Positions 54,735 to 62,069 of a stretch of 64,000 bases of DNA are shown piece by piece. The position numbers and the translations under genes are program-made. This DNA comes from Planktothricoides raciborskii GIHE-MW2 (lineage in GTDB: Bacteria; Cyanobacteriota; Cyanobacteriia; Cyanobacteriales; Laspinemataceae): NCBI RefSeq assembly GCF_040564635.1, contig NZ_CP159837.1:5691001-5755000 (forward strand), given 5' to 3'. How positions within the stretch are numbered: position 1 is the stretch's first letter; every line of letters starts with the position of its first letter. The notes below the pieces were generated by a model. That model saw nothing but the letters and a program-made list of their open reading frames with translations. It was not told the DNA's origin and ran no database searches.

Positions 54735-55682
54735 ATGATTTCGATAAGGCAACTTGTAACGATCGAGCGCATATGCCTAATTGGTCATATCGCTGCAATG
54801 GCCTTTGGATTGGCGGGACTCATCCTGGTGATTCCCAATCCAGAATTTATTTTGAGCTTGTCAAAATTTGGCCAAGATGTTTTCCAAGTGAGCATGGCGA
54901 ATGGCGGGGTCGGATATATTGTGTTAGGAGCCGCCGCAGTTGCCATCTATGCTTATCGAGTATTAGGGGTGCGGCAGTGGTTGGGTTTTATGTTGCCAGC
55001 GGTGGTCTTGTCCTTAAGCAGTGAACTTTTAGGCACCAGCACAGGTTTTCCCTTTGGTCATTACCAATATTTAAGTGGGTTGGGATATAAAATTGCCGGT
55101 TTAGTCCCATTTACCATTCCCCTGTCCTGGTTTTATCTCGGTTTTTCCGCTTATCTCCTAGCCCGCGCTGGGTTGGAAAATACTAGAATAGCCCCTTGGA
55201 TTCAGCAGGTTGGCGCGATCGCCCTGGGTTCCATCTTACTCACCGCCTGGGATTTGGTACTGGACCCCGCCATGACTCAGACCGCCGTTCCCTTCTGGCA
55301 ATTCCAAGAAGTAGGAGAATTCTTTGGGATGCCCTATCGTAACCTCAGCGGCTGGATCGGCACTGGTGTAGTCTTTATGACCGTTGCTGCCATCGTCTGG
55401 GAGAAAAAACCCTTAAATGTGCAGCGATCGCAACTACTGGTTCCCCTGACGGTTTATCTGGTTAACTTCGCCTTCGGTGCCGTAATTACCGTTACTTCCT
55501 TAGACTCTCGCTTTTTAATTCCCACCGCCTTGGGCTTACTGGTGGGTGTCGTACCGGCGATCGTCCTCTGGTGGATGGCCGCACCAACTTCTACGGAAGA
55601 AGCAATCAGCAACAGCGATGGGGTCAAACCGGACAACGCAGAAAATTTAGTAGTGTCCCCGGTAAAAATGCTGGCAAAATAA
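54735..55682 (+). CDS. cruF: Carotenoid 1',2'-hydratase CruF
   Basis: 315 residues with about seven TM helices of the DUF422/CruF type: IAAMAFGLAGLILVI, SLSSELLGTSTGFPFGHYQY, SGLGYKIAGLVPFTIPLSWF and TAWDLVLDPAMTQTAVPFWQ. CruF adds water across the 1',2' double bond of gamma-carotene-derived intermediates in the synthesis of myxol and related glycosides. The next gene in the same direction, 243 bp on, is the CruG glycosyltransferase, which supports the assignment. Confidence 0.9.
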   Translation: MISIRQLVTIERICLIGHIAAMAFGLAGLILVIPNPEFILSLSKFGQDVFQVSMANGGVGYIVLGAAAVAIYAYRVLGVRQWLGFMLPAVVLSLSSELLGTSTGFPFGHYQYLSGLGYKIAGLVPFTIPLSWFYLGFSAYLLARAGLENTRIAPWIQQVGAIALGSILLTAWDLVLDPAMTQTAVPFWQFQEVGEFFGMPYRNLSGWIGTGVVFMTVAAIVWEKKPLNVQRSQLLVPLTVYLVNFAFGAVITVTSLDSRFLIPTALGLLVGVVPAIVLWWMAAPTSTEEAISNSDGVKPDNAENLVVSPVKMLAK

Positions 55683-55925
55683 CCATAGTCTCCGCCGCAC
55701 TGATTTAACCTAGCAGCACCTTGGATGGCAATACTCATGCATCCCATAGCACTGGACGACTAACGCCACCAGTGCTTTTTATTTCTTTTTATTTGTATTT
55801 ATTAAGAGTTTTGCCCCGCTCAAAACCTTTAAAACCGTCAATGTTTGCCTGGAAACCATCCCGGAAACAATTATGATAAGCAACCAAGTGATAAGCAACC
55901 AAGTTGCCTGATTAAAGATTTTGTT

Positions 55926-57176
55926 ATGATGATTTACTTTTTATTTGCCCAATTATTTGCCCAAACATCGATTTTCGCCGATTGGTCAATCAGCGCTTGG
56001 GTTGTACCACTCCTGCTGCTGCAAATCCCAGCGGTGATTTTGTTACTTTCTCGCTTGATCAAAGGTCCATTTAGGATGCCGCCAATTGAACCCCAGTCCG
56101 CCACTCTGGAACAATTGGGCTGGGTGACGGTGGTGGTGCCTACTTTGAATGAGGCGCAACGGATTCAGCCTTGTTTGGATGGCTTGACCCGCCAAAGCTA
56201 TGAACTCCGGGAAGTGATTGTGGTGGATAGTTATTCCACCGATCGCACTCCCGAATTGGTTCAGGCGATCGCCCACAAAGACCCCCGCTTTCGCTTAATT
56301 AATGACGATCCATTACCAAAAGATTGGGTGGGACGCCCGTGGGCATTGCATACAGGTTTTTTACAAAGTTCTCCAGCCAGCGAGTGGATTTTAGGCATTG
56401 ATGCGGATACCCAACCCCACCCAGGGTTAATCGCTGGTTTACTCAAAGTAGCCGAAGCGGGCGGTTATGATTTGGTTTCCCTTTCCCCGCAATTTATTTT
56501 AGAAACCCCTGGGGAAATGTGGTTACAACCGGCGTTGTTGATGACCTTGGTTTACCGCTTTGGCCCGACGGGGACCAACAGTGGTGGAGAGCAACGGGTG
56601 ATGGCTAATGGGCAATGTTTTCTCTGTCGGCGATCGGTGTTAACTAAACTTGATGGCTATACCACTGCCCGGAAATCTTTTTGTGATGATGTGACTTTAG
56701 CCAGAAATGCCGCCAAACAAGGGTTTAAAGTGGGCTTTTTGGATGGGGCAAAAGTGCTCAAGGTGCGAATGTATGAGGGGATGAAAGAAACTTGGCAAGA
56801 ATGGGGCCGCAGTCTCGATCTGAAAGATGCTTCATCTAAACTTCAGACTTGGGGAGATGTATTGCTGCTATTCGCGGTTCAAGGTTTACCGTTGCCGGTG
56901 GTGTTGACGGGTTTGTTCTCAGGTGTTTTCTCGTTGGGTTTCGTTCCTCAACCCAACATACTATTCCTACTATTGCTGAGGTTAAATATATTTTTGCTGG
57001 TGATTAGATTTGCTTTGAATTTTGCGATCGCCCCTTCTTACGATCGCAGTCGTGCCACTCCATTAGCTAAGTTGATGTTTTGGTTTTCTCCTCTCGCAGA
57101 TCCATTCGCTTTTCTGCGGATTTTTATTTCCGCCATAAACCGACCCACTCAATGGCGTGGCCGTAGTTATCAATGA
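55926..57176 (+). CDS. cruG: Carotenoid 2'-O-glycosyltransferase CruG
   Basis: Family 2 glycosyltransferase of 416 residues from ATG 55926 (a longer reading opens at 55845). The N-terminal TM helix (ISAWVVPLLLLQIPAVILLL) is followed by the GT-A core GWVTVVVPTLNEAQRIQPCL, VIVVDSYSTDRTPEL and EWILGIDADTQPHPG (DXD-like), then QWLQ-type region (ETWQEWGRSLDLKDASSKLQ). C-terminal TM helices follow. It attaches the sugar to the 2'-hydroxyl of myxol-type carotenoids. Together with CruF this indicates a myxoxanthophyll-like glycoside in this organism. Confidence 0.88.
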   Translation: MMIYFLFAQLFAQTSIFADWSISAWVVPLLLLQIPAVILLLSRLIKGPFRMPPIEPQSATLEQLGWVTVVVPTLNEAQRIQPCLDGLTRQSYELREVIVVDSYSTDRTPELVQAIAHKDPRFRLINDDPLPKDWVGRPWALHTGFLQSSPASEWILGIDADTQPHPGLIAGLLKVAEAGGYDLVSLSPQFILETPGEMWLQPALLMTLVYRFGPTGTNSGGEQRVMANGQCFLCRRSVLTKLDGYTTARKSFCDDVTLARNAAKQGFKVGFLDGAKVLKVRMYEGMKETWQEWGRSLDLKDASSKLQTWGDVLLLFAVQGLPLPVVLTGLFSGVFSLGFVPQPNILFLLLLRLNIFLLVIRFALNFAIAPSYDRSRATPLAKLMFWFSPLADPFAFLRIFISAINRPTQWRGRSYQ

Positions 57177-57189
57177 TTTTAGTTAGTTT

Positions 57190-57353
57190 AATCGTTAGTT
57201 GTTTGTTGTTTGTTGTTAGTTGTTGGTTCTTAGTTGTTGGGTAGGGATTCTTTGGTTCTTAGTTGTTGGTTCTTAGTTGTTAGTTGTTAGTTGTTTGTTG
57301 TTAGTTGTTAGATTAATAACTACCAACTAACAACTAACAACTAACAACTAACA
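57190..57353. repeat. TTAGTTG/CAACTAA heptamer arrays in inverted orientation
   Basis: TTAGTTG, TTGTTTG and TTGGTTC heptamers (57190-57310) are followed by the inverse CAACTAA array (57320-57350), so the two halves can pair into a long hairpin. They lie between convergent cruG and rnhA, and the array ends at the rnhA stop codon. Confidence 0.9.
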
Positions 57354-57354
57354 A

Positions 57355-58194
57355 TTAGCTTTCTGCTGCTTCTTCACTGACCAAATCCACTCTTTCTAAT
57401 TGCCAGAGAATTTGGTTTCCTTCGCGCCGCACTCGTGACACAATCCAATTACGCCATACCCAATTATCACCACGACTGGTGACAGCACTGGCATTGACAT
57501 CCATCAAGTCTGCGAGTTCGGAACTGGTAATTAAATACCCTTTCGTGGAAATTTCATCAGCAATTTGCAGAGTCTCGATCAAGTTTCTCAGTTGGTTTAC
57601 CCTAACCTCACGAGGTAAGGAATCTATAGATTCAGAAGATGCGTTAAGATTAATGTCCATATTTAAATCAGAGAGTTTATGGTCAGAGTTCCCCGAACAT
57701 TGTAACCTCTCTATCGGACTGTGGGATTTTGGTTGATATTCTTGAAGTTTGACTTTGTTACCAAATGCATAAGCTTTGGCGATCGCATCACATCGTTCAT
57801 TGTATCGATCGCCACTATGACCGCGCACATGTTGCCATTTAATGACAGAAGAGTTGAGGCCATCTAACTTTTGCCACAAGTCTTGATTCAGCACAGGTTT
57901 ACCGCTGGCAGTTTTCCAGTCTTTATTTTTCCACCCATGAATCCATTGGGTAATTCCTTTGATTAAGTATTCGCTATCCGTATGCAAAATAATTGGCTCA
58001 ATTTGTCCAGATTTCTTGAAAAATTCCAAGGCGGCGATCGCCCCTTGCATTTCCATCCGGTTATTAGTGGTACTGGGATCCCCTCCCCCCATTTCATGGA
58101 TCTGCCCATCCTGATAACAAATAATTGCAGCCCAGCCACCACGCCCAGGGTTGCCGTTACAAGATCCATCGGTATAAATGCTTTTAATTGTCAT
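57355..58194 (-). CDS. rnhA: Ribonuclease HI with C-terminal extension
   Basis: Degrades the RNA strand of RNA-DNA hybrids. Residues 1-140 are a full type 1 RNase H domain: YTDGSCNGNPGRGGW (D9), NNRMEMQGAI (E48), LHTDSEYLIKGI (D73), QHVRGHSGDRYNERCDAIAK (His126, D136). A further 130 residues follow, beginning with a linker (KSHSPIERLQCSG) and ending in a compact domain with HTH-like text GYLITSSELADLMDVNASAV and WVWRNWIVSRVRREGNQILW. Such a tail is unusual for RnhA; a nucleic-acid-binding role is inference. The ATG at 58194 is preceded by no strong ribosome-binding site. Confidence 0.9.
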   Translation of the reverse strand: MTIKSIYTDGSCNGNPGRGGWAAIICYQDGQIHEMGGGDPSTTNNRMEMQGAIAALEFFKKSGQIEPIILHTDSEYLIKGITQWIHGWKNKDWKTASGKPVLNQDLWQKLDGLNSSVIKWQHVRGHSGDRYNERCDAIAKAYAFGNKVKLQEYQPKSHSPIERLQCSGNSDHKLSDLNMDINLNASSESIDSLPREVRVNQLRNLIETLQIADEISTKGYLITSSELADLMDVNASAVTSRGDNWVWRNWIVSRVRREGNQILWQLERVDLVSEEAAES

Positions 58195-58278
58195 AGAAGA
58201 AACTCCATATTTTTTTCTTTAGGGAATGCCTTAAAATCATTTTTGCCCGCTAATCTTAACATTATCAATGGATAAAAT

Positions 58279-58337
58279 CATATAATTTTATATAAAAAGT
58301 ATAAAATTATATGAATATTTTTTCATATAATTTTATA
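58279..58337. promoter_or_regulatory. Three 14-bp AT-rich palindrome arms between rnhA and chaN-like genes
   Basis: CATATAATTTTATA at 58279-58292 pairs perfectly with TATAAAATTATATG at 58300-58313. The forward arm recurs at 58324-58337. They lie in the 298-bp divergent promoter region. They could be operator sites or a repeat, and the sequence overlaps TATAAT-like boxes on both strands. Confidence 0.5.
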
Positions 58338-58492
58338 CTTTTTGATATTTTTTGATATAATCTTATGATACTCAGGATTTTTGCCAAAAATTATCCGTCA
58401 TGGCAATGGTTAAAATTAACCCAAAGCGCATCCATGAGTTCGCTCATTGCTCGGCCAAAAGTCATCATTAAAAGAAAAAAAGAAAATCCGAT

Positions 58493-59446
58493 ATGCTCAA
58501 ACTTCAAATTTATAGCCTGGTTTTGTTGCTGATCGGCACCTTAGCGGTTAGTCAGAAACCTGTTTTATCGAATGAAGGGATTGTCAATTCCGTAGAACCT
58601 TACCCCATCAAATCCTCATCATCAAACCCATCCGCCCAAGAGATTTTAAAACAACTGTTTGATGCCAATGTAATTTACTTAGGAGAAACCCATGATAATC
58701 CAGCGGATCATGCAGCAAAATTAGAGATTATTCAGCAAATGAGCCGAAACAACAAAATTGCGATCGCCATGGAAATGTTCCAGCGACCTTATCAAAGTGT
58801 TTTAGACGAATACCTCCGAGGCAACCTCAGTGAAGCCGAACTCATTGAACAAACAGAATATCAAAACCGCTGGGGGTTTCCTTGGGAATTTTATGCCCCA
58901 ATCTTACGGTTTGCTCAAGAAAATCAAATCCCCGTATTAGCCTTAAATGTTCCCAATGAAATTACCCGCCAAGTTGCCCGCCAAGGGTTAGAAAGTTTGA
59001 CAGCAGAACAAAAAAAATTTATTCCTCCATTTTCAGAAATTCGCACAGATAACCTTGAATATCGTCAGTTAATCCGCGAAGTATATGACGCAATTCACCA
59101 AAATCATGGCAGTAGTGATAACTTTGAAAATTTCTTTTTAGCCCAAGTTCTTTGGGACGAAACAATGGCCGAAGTCATTGCCAAATTTCGGCAAGCTAAC
59201 CCCGATTATCAAATCATTGTGTTAGCCGGAAAAGGTCATATTGTTTATGGTTATGGCATCCCCAGTCGAGTCCTGAGAAGAGTCACTGAACAAAACACCG
59301 AGCAAAACACCGAAAAAAACAAGCGAGAACCTTTTCGCCAACTTTCGGTACTTTTAAGTCCCATCCCGGAATTAGAATGGGACACAAACAAACCGCTCGC
59401 TGATTTTGTTTGGCCAACATCAGCAGAAATATCCGGGGCTGAGTAA
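58493..59446 (+). CDS. ChaN/DUF399-family heme-binding-type protein
   Basis: 317 residues. A signal peptide (LQIYSLVLLLIGTLAVSQKP) is followed by the ChaN fold with VIYLGETHDNPADHAAKLEI, IAIAMEMFQRPYQSVLDEYL and IIVLAGKGHIVYGYGIPSRV. ChaN proteins are exported, bind heme through a conserved Tyr or His, and belong to iron-regulated systems. No iron-uptake gene lies next to it here. A repeated NTEQNTEKN linker sits near residue 265. The function is by family only. Confidence 0.85.
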   Translation: MLKLQIYSLVLLLIGTLAVSQKPVLSNEGIVNSVEPYPIKSSSSNPSAQEILKQLFDANVIYLGETHDNPADHAAKLEIIQQMSRNNKIAIAMEMFQRPYQSVLDEYLRGNLSEAELIEQTEYQNRWGFPWEFYAPILRFAQENQIPVLALNVPNEITRQVARQGLESLTAEQKKFIPPFSEIRTDNLEYRQLIREVYDAIHQNHGSSDNFENFFLAQVLWDETMAEVIAKFRQANPDYQIIVLAGKGHIVYGYGIPSRVLRRVTEQNTEQNTEKNKREPFRQLSVLLSPIPELEWDTNKPLADFVWPTSAEISGAE

Positions 59447-59476
59447 CTTCTAGAAATTTAGGTTTTCTATTATCTA

Positions 59477-61708
59477 TTAGGCGATTTTACTACTCTCGTT
59501 CTTAGACTCTTGGGAACGAGAGCGATCGCCCCGAACACCGTTAACAGAAATGTCGGCACCAGAGGGTTCAAATTGTTCAAAAGAGTCAGTGGTAGGTGGA
59601 TATTCTGGTAAAAATTCACTGGGATTTTCGGCAAAATTTACCGGAATATCCGCCCCATTAATAATCCCACCCAATATTGTGGTTTCCTCTTGTTCAATTA
59701 AGGGCTCAATATATTCCGCCAGCAAACTGCTTTGAGTGTAACCTGGTCGAGTCACGATCGCCATCCCATCAGTTAATGGTTCTAACAGAAATGCATCATT
59801 ACAAACACTCAAAGGAGGCGCCTCTAAAACCACCATATCAAACCGATGAGCAGCTTCTTTAATAATTCGCCGCATTTCATTAGATTCAAGAATAGCCGCG
59901 CTATTTGGTAATGGCCCAACACTAGGAATAATATAAAGTTCTTCTACTTCTGGAGCCAAGCGAATACAATGACTCAAATCGCTATAGTAACGTAAAGGTT
60001 CTAATCTGGCTGAAGTATCTGGAGTTAATTTTAGGGAACGACAAGCAGAAGCCGATCGCAAATCGGTTTCAATAATCAGAGTGCGTTTGCCCGCTCTCGC
60101 TGAGGCGATCGCCAAATTATACGCACAAAAACTCTTGCCTTCATCTATTCCCACGCTGGTAATTAACAACATTTTGATCTGCTTTTCTCCCAAACGCCGT
60201 AAGTTACTGCGGAGTTGTTCACAAAAACTCAAATAGGGACTGGGAGAGTCTAAAATTAGTGGCATTAAATTACTCTCTGGATCTGAGGAAATCACCTCGG
60301 GCAAAATCCCCAAAACCCGCAAATCTAATCCCTGTAAACCCGCCTTGATTTCTTCCATTGTGTAGTATTTGCCTTCGAGCAAAGACAGCACAAAAATGAT
60401 TCCGCCACCCAACACCGTACCAATCACACCAGCCATAACCACCGTCAACATAGCGCTGAATGGTTGGGGCTTGTTGGTATTTACATAGGGGTTTTGCTTC
60501 AACAAACTGCTGACGGTTTCCGCCTCAGCCGCGAGAGCATCAGACAAAGCGGTTTGCATGCGATCGTAGCGTTGTTTATGCAACGCTACCTGCTGGGCTA
60601 ACCGTTGTTGTTCCAACTGCAAATTAGGCAGGGTCGCATATTCTCTTCTCAACTCCGCTTCTCGTTTCGTCATTGCACTAAGCTGACCTTCTAAGCTTTC
60701 TTTCTGAGTCGATAAACCAATCAGCGTTTGGGCTAACCGCTGCCGTTCGGGATCTAAACTACTATCTTTTCTAATTTGCGTCCCACTCAACAAAGGTGCC
60801 GTAATTCCATCTCCTCCAATCACCTCAGCGGCACGATTTTCTAACAGTTGGTTATACGCTTCTTGCTGTTTGCGTAACTCAACCATCTGAGGATGGGCAG
60901 GCCGAAAATTCTTACTCGACAGTGAAATCTGAGTTTCAATTTGATGTAATGCCGCTCGGATATCCGCAATAATCGGATCGGCGCTCAGGGCTTGGGACAC
61001 ATAAGCTTGATCCACCGTTAATCCCAATCTTTCCTCTAAATCGATCATTTGCCCTTGCACCCCTTCAATTTGCATTTGGAGTTGAGCTTGTTGCGCTTGA
61101 TTCGCAACAATTTCACTGGCCAAACTGCCAGAACGGGCGGCTAAAATTGCCACTCCTTGTTGCCGTTCATACTGTTCTAATTTTCGTTCCGCTTGATCGA
61201 GATTCTGTTCCACCTCTGGTAATCGTTGATTAATTGTCGTAATCAAAGTCCGCAATCTTTCCGTATTAATCAACCGACTCTGCTCAATCATTGCATCCAA
61301 TAAGGCTTCCATAATTTCCAGCCCTCTTTCTTTACTGGGAGCACCGTCATAGTAAACGGTAATCACAGGGGGGGAGTCTGGCTTCGGTAAGCGAACAGTA
61401 AACGTTTTTCTAATCCTTTTCGGATCTTCCTGAACTTTGGCAGCAGCAGTATTCAGCACAAAATCAGATTTTAGAATTTCCTCCGTCAGTGCTTTTCCTT
61501 GTTCTTGAATCAGTCCTCCCGTATCGGAAAAAGTTACAGGCGGATGATAATAGCTCAGGATACCTCTAGCATCATAAGTGGTTTCCGGCGTTTCCTTGGT
61601 CATAACGATGACACCCGCACCGGCCAAACAGAGTACCACTACGGCGAATCCGAACCATTTGTATTTAGCAAAAGCTATTTGATAACGCTTAACAATTGAA
61701 GGAGCCAT
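59477..61708 (-). CDS. GumC/Wzc-like chain-length protein with degenerate tyrosine-kinase domain
   Basis: 743 residues. The N-terminal cytoplasmic tail and TM1 (WFGFAVVVLCLAGAGVIVMT) are followed by a long periplasmic Wzz/coiled-coil region (about 50-410). TM2 is AMLTVVMAGVIGTVLGGGII (about 420-440). A C-terminal BY-kinase-like domain (about 480-680) follows. Its Walker A reads ITSVGIDEGKSF, Walker A' LIIETDLR (usually DxD/R) and Walker B DMVVLEAPPLSV (usually D). The Asp residues of A' and B are Glu and the first Gly is missing. No C-terminal Tyr cluster is seen. Catalysis is therefore doubtful. It works with a Wza-like outer membrane protein, and one is encoded next. Confidence 0.85.
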   Translation of the reverse strand: MAPSIVKRYQIAFAKYKWFGFAVVVLCLAGAGVIVMTKETPETTYDARGILSYYHPPVTFSDTGGLIQEQGKALTEEILKSDFVLNTAAAKVQEDPKRIRKTFTVRLPKPDSPPVITVYYDGAPSKERGLEIMEALLDAMIEQSRLINTERLRTLITTINQRLPEVEQNLDQAERKLEQYERQQGVAILAARSGSLASEIVANQAQQAQLQMQIEGVQGQMIDLEERLGLTVDQAYVSQALSADPIIADIRAALHQIETQISLSSKNFRPAHPQMVELRKQQEAYNQLLENRAAEVIGGDGITAPLLSGTQIRKDSSLDPERQRLAQTLIGLSTQKESLEGQLSAMTKREAELRREYATLPNLQLEQQRLAQQVALHKQRYDRMQTALSDALAAEAETVSSLLKQNPYVNTNKPQPFSAMLTVVMAGVIGTVLGGGIIFVLSLLEGKYYTMEEIKAGLQGLDLRVLGILPEVISSDPESNLMPLILDSPSPYLSFCEQLRSNLRRLGEKQIKMLLITSVGIDEGKSFCAYNLAIASARAGKRTLIIETDLRSASACRSLKLTPDTSARLEPLRYYSDLSHCIRLAPEVEELYIIPSVGPLPNSAAILESNEMRRIIKEAAHRFDMVVLEAPPLSVCNDAFLLEPLTDGMAIVTRPGYTQSSLLAEYIEPLIEQEETTILGGIINGADIPVNFAENPSEFLPEYPPTTDSFEQFEPSGADISVNGVRGDRSRSQESKNESSKIA

Positions 61709-61715
61709 AAGTCAA

Positions 61716-61830
61716 AAATAGGGGGGAACGGGGGGAACGGGGGCAGCGCTTGTGCGCTTGTGCAGGGAGGTAGGGGGGGCAGGGGAGCAGGGAGGTAGGG
61801 GTGCGCTTGTGCAGGGGGGCAGGGAGGTAG
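61716..61830. repeat. G-rich tract with CTTGTGCAG repeats, before the GumC-like gene
   Basis: Runs of five to seven G and repeated GGGAGGTAGGGG and GCGCTTGTGC blocks lie upstream of the minus-strand gene at 61708. G-quadruplex folding on the plus strand is possible. Further on, 61929-61982 is an ATAACCA heptamer array. No gene is seen in 61709-62069. Confidence 0.75.
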
Positions 61831-62069
61831 GGGCAATTCCTTAAGGCGGTGGTTGCCCCGGAGCTTCTGGTGCGGGGGGAACACAGATGTAGGGGCGCAA
61901 TGCTTGCGCCCTTCTGGAGCAGGGGAGCAATAACCAATAACCAATAACTAATAACCAATAACCAATAACTCATAACCAATAGCTTGATTAGACTTCTGGC
62001 AAAATTCTAATAAGCCTCCCTTGGGAAGGGGGGTTGGGGGGATCGATTCGGATTTTTGCAAGAGGTCTA

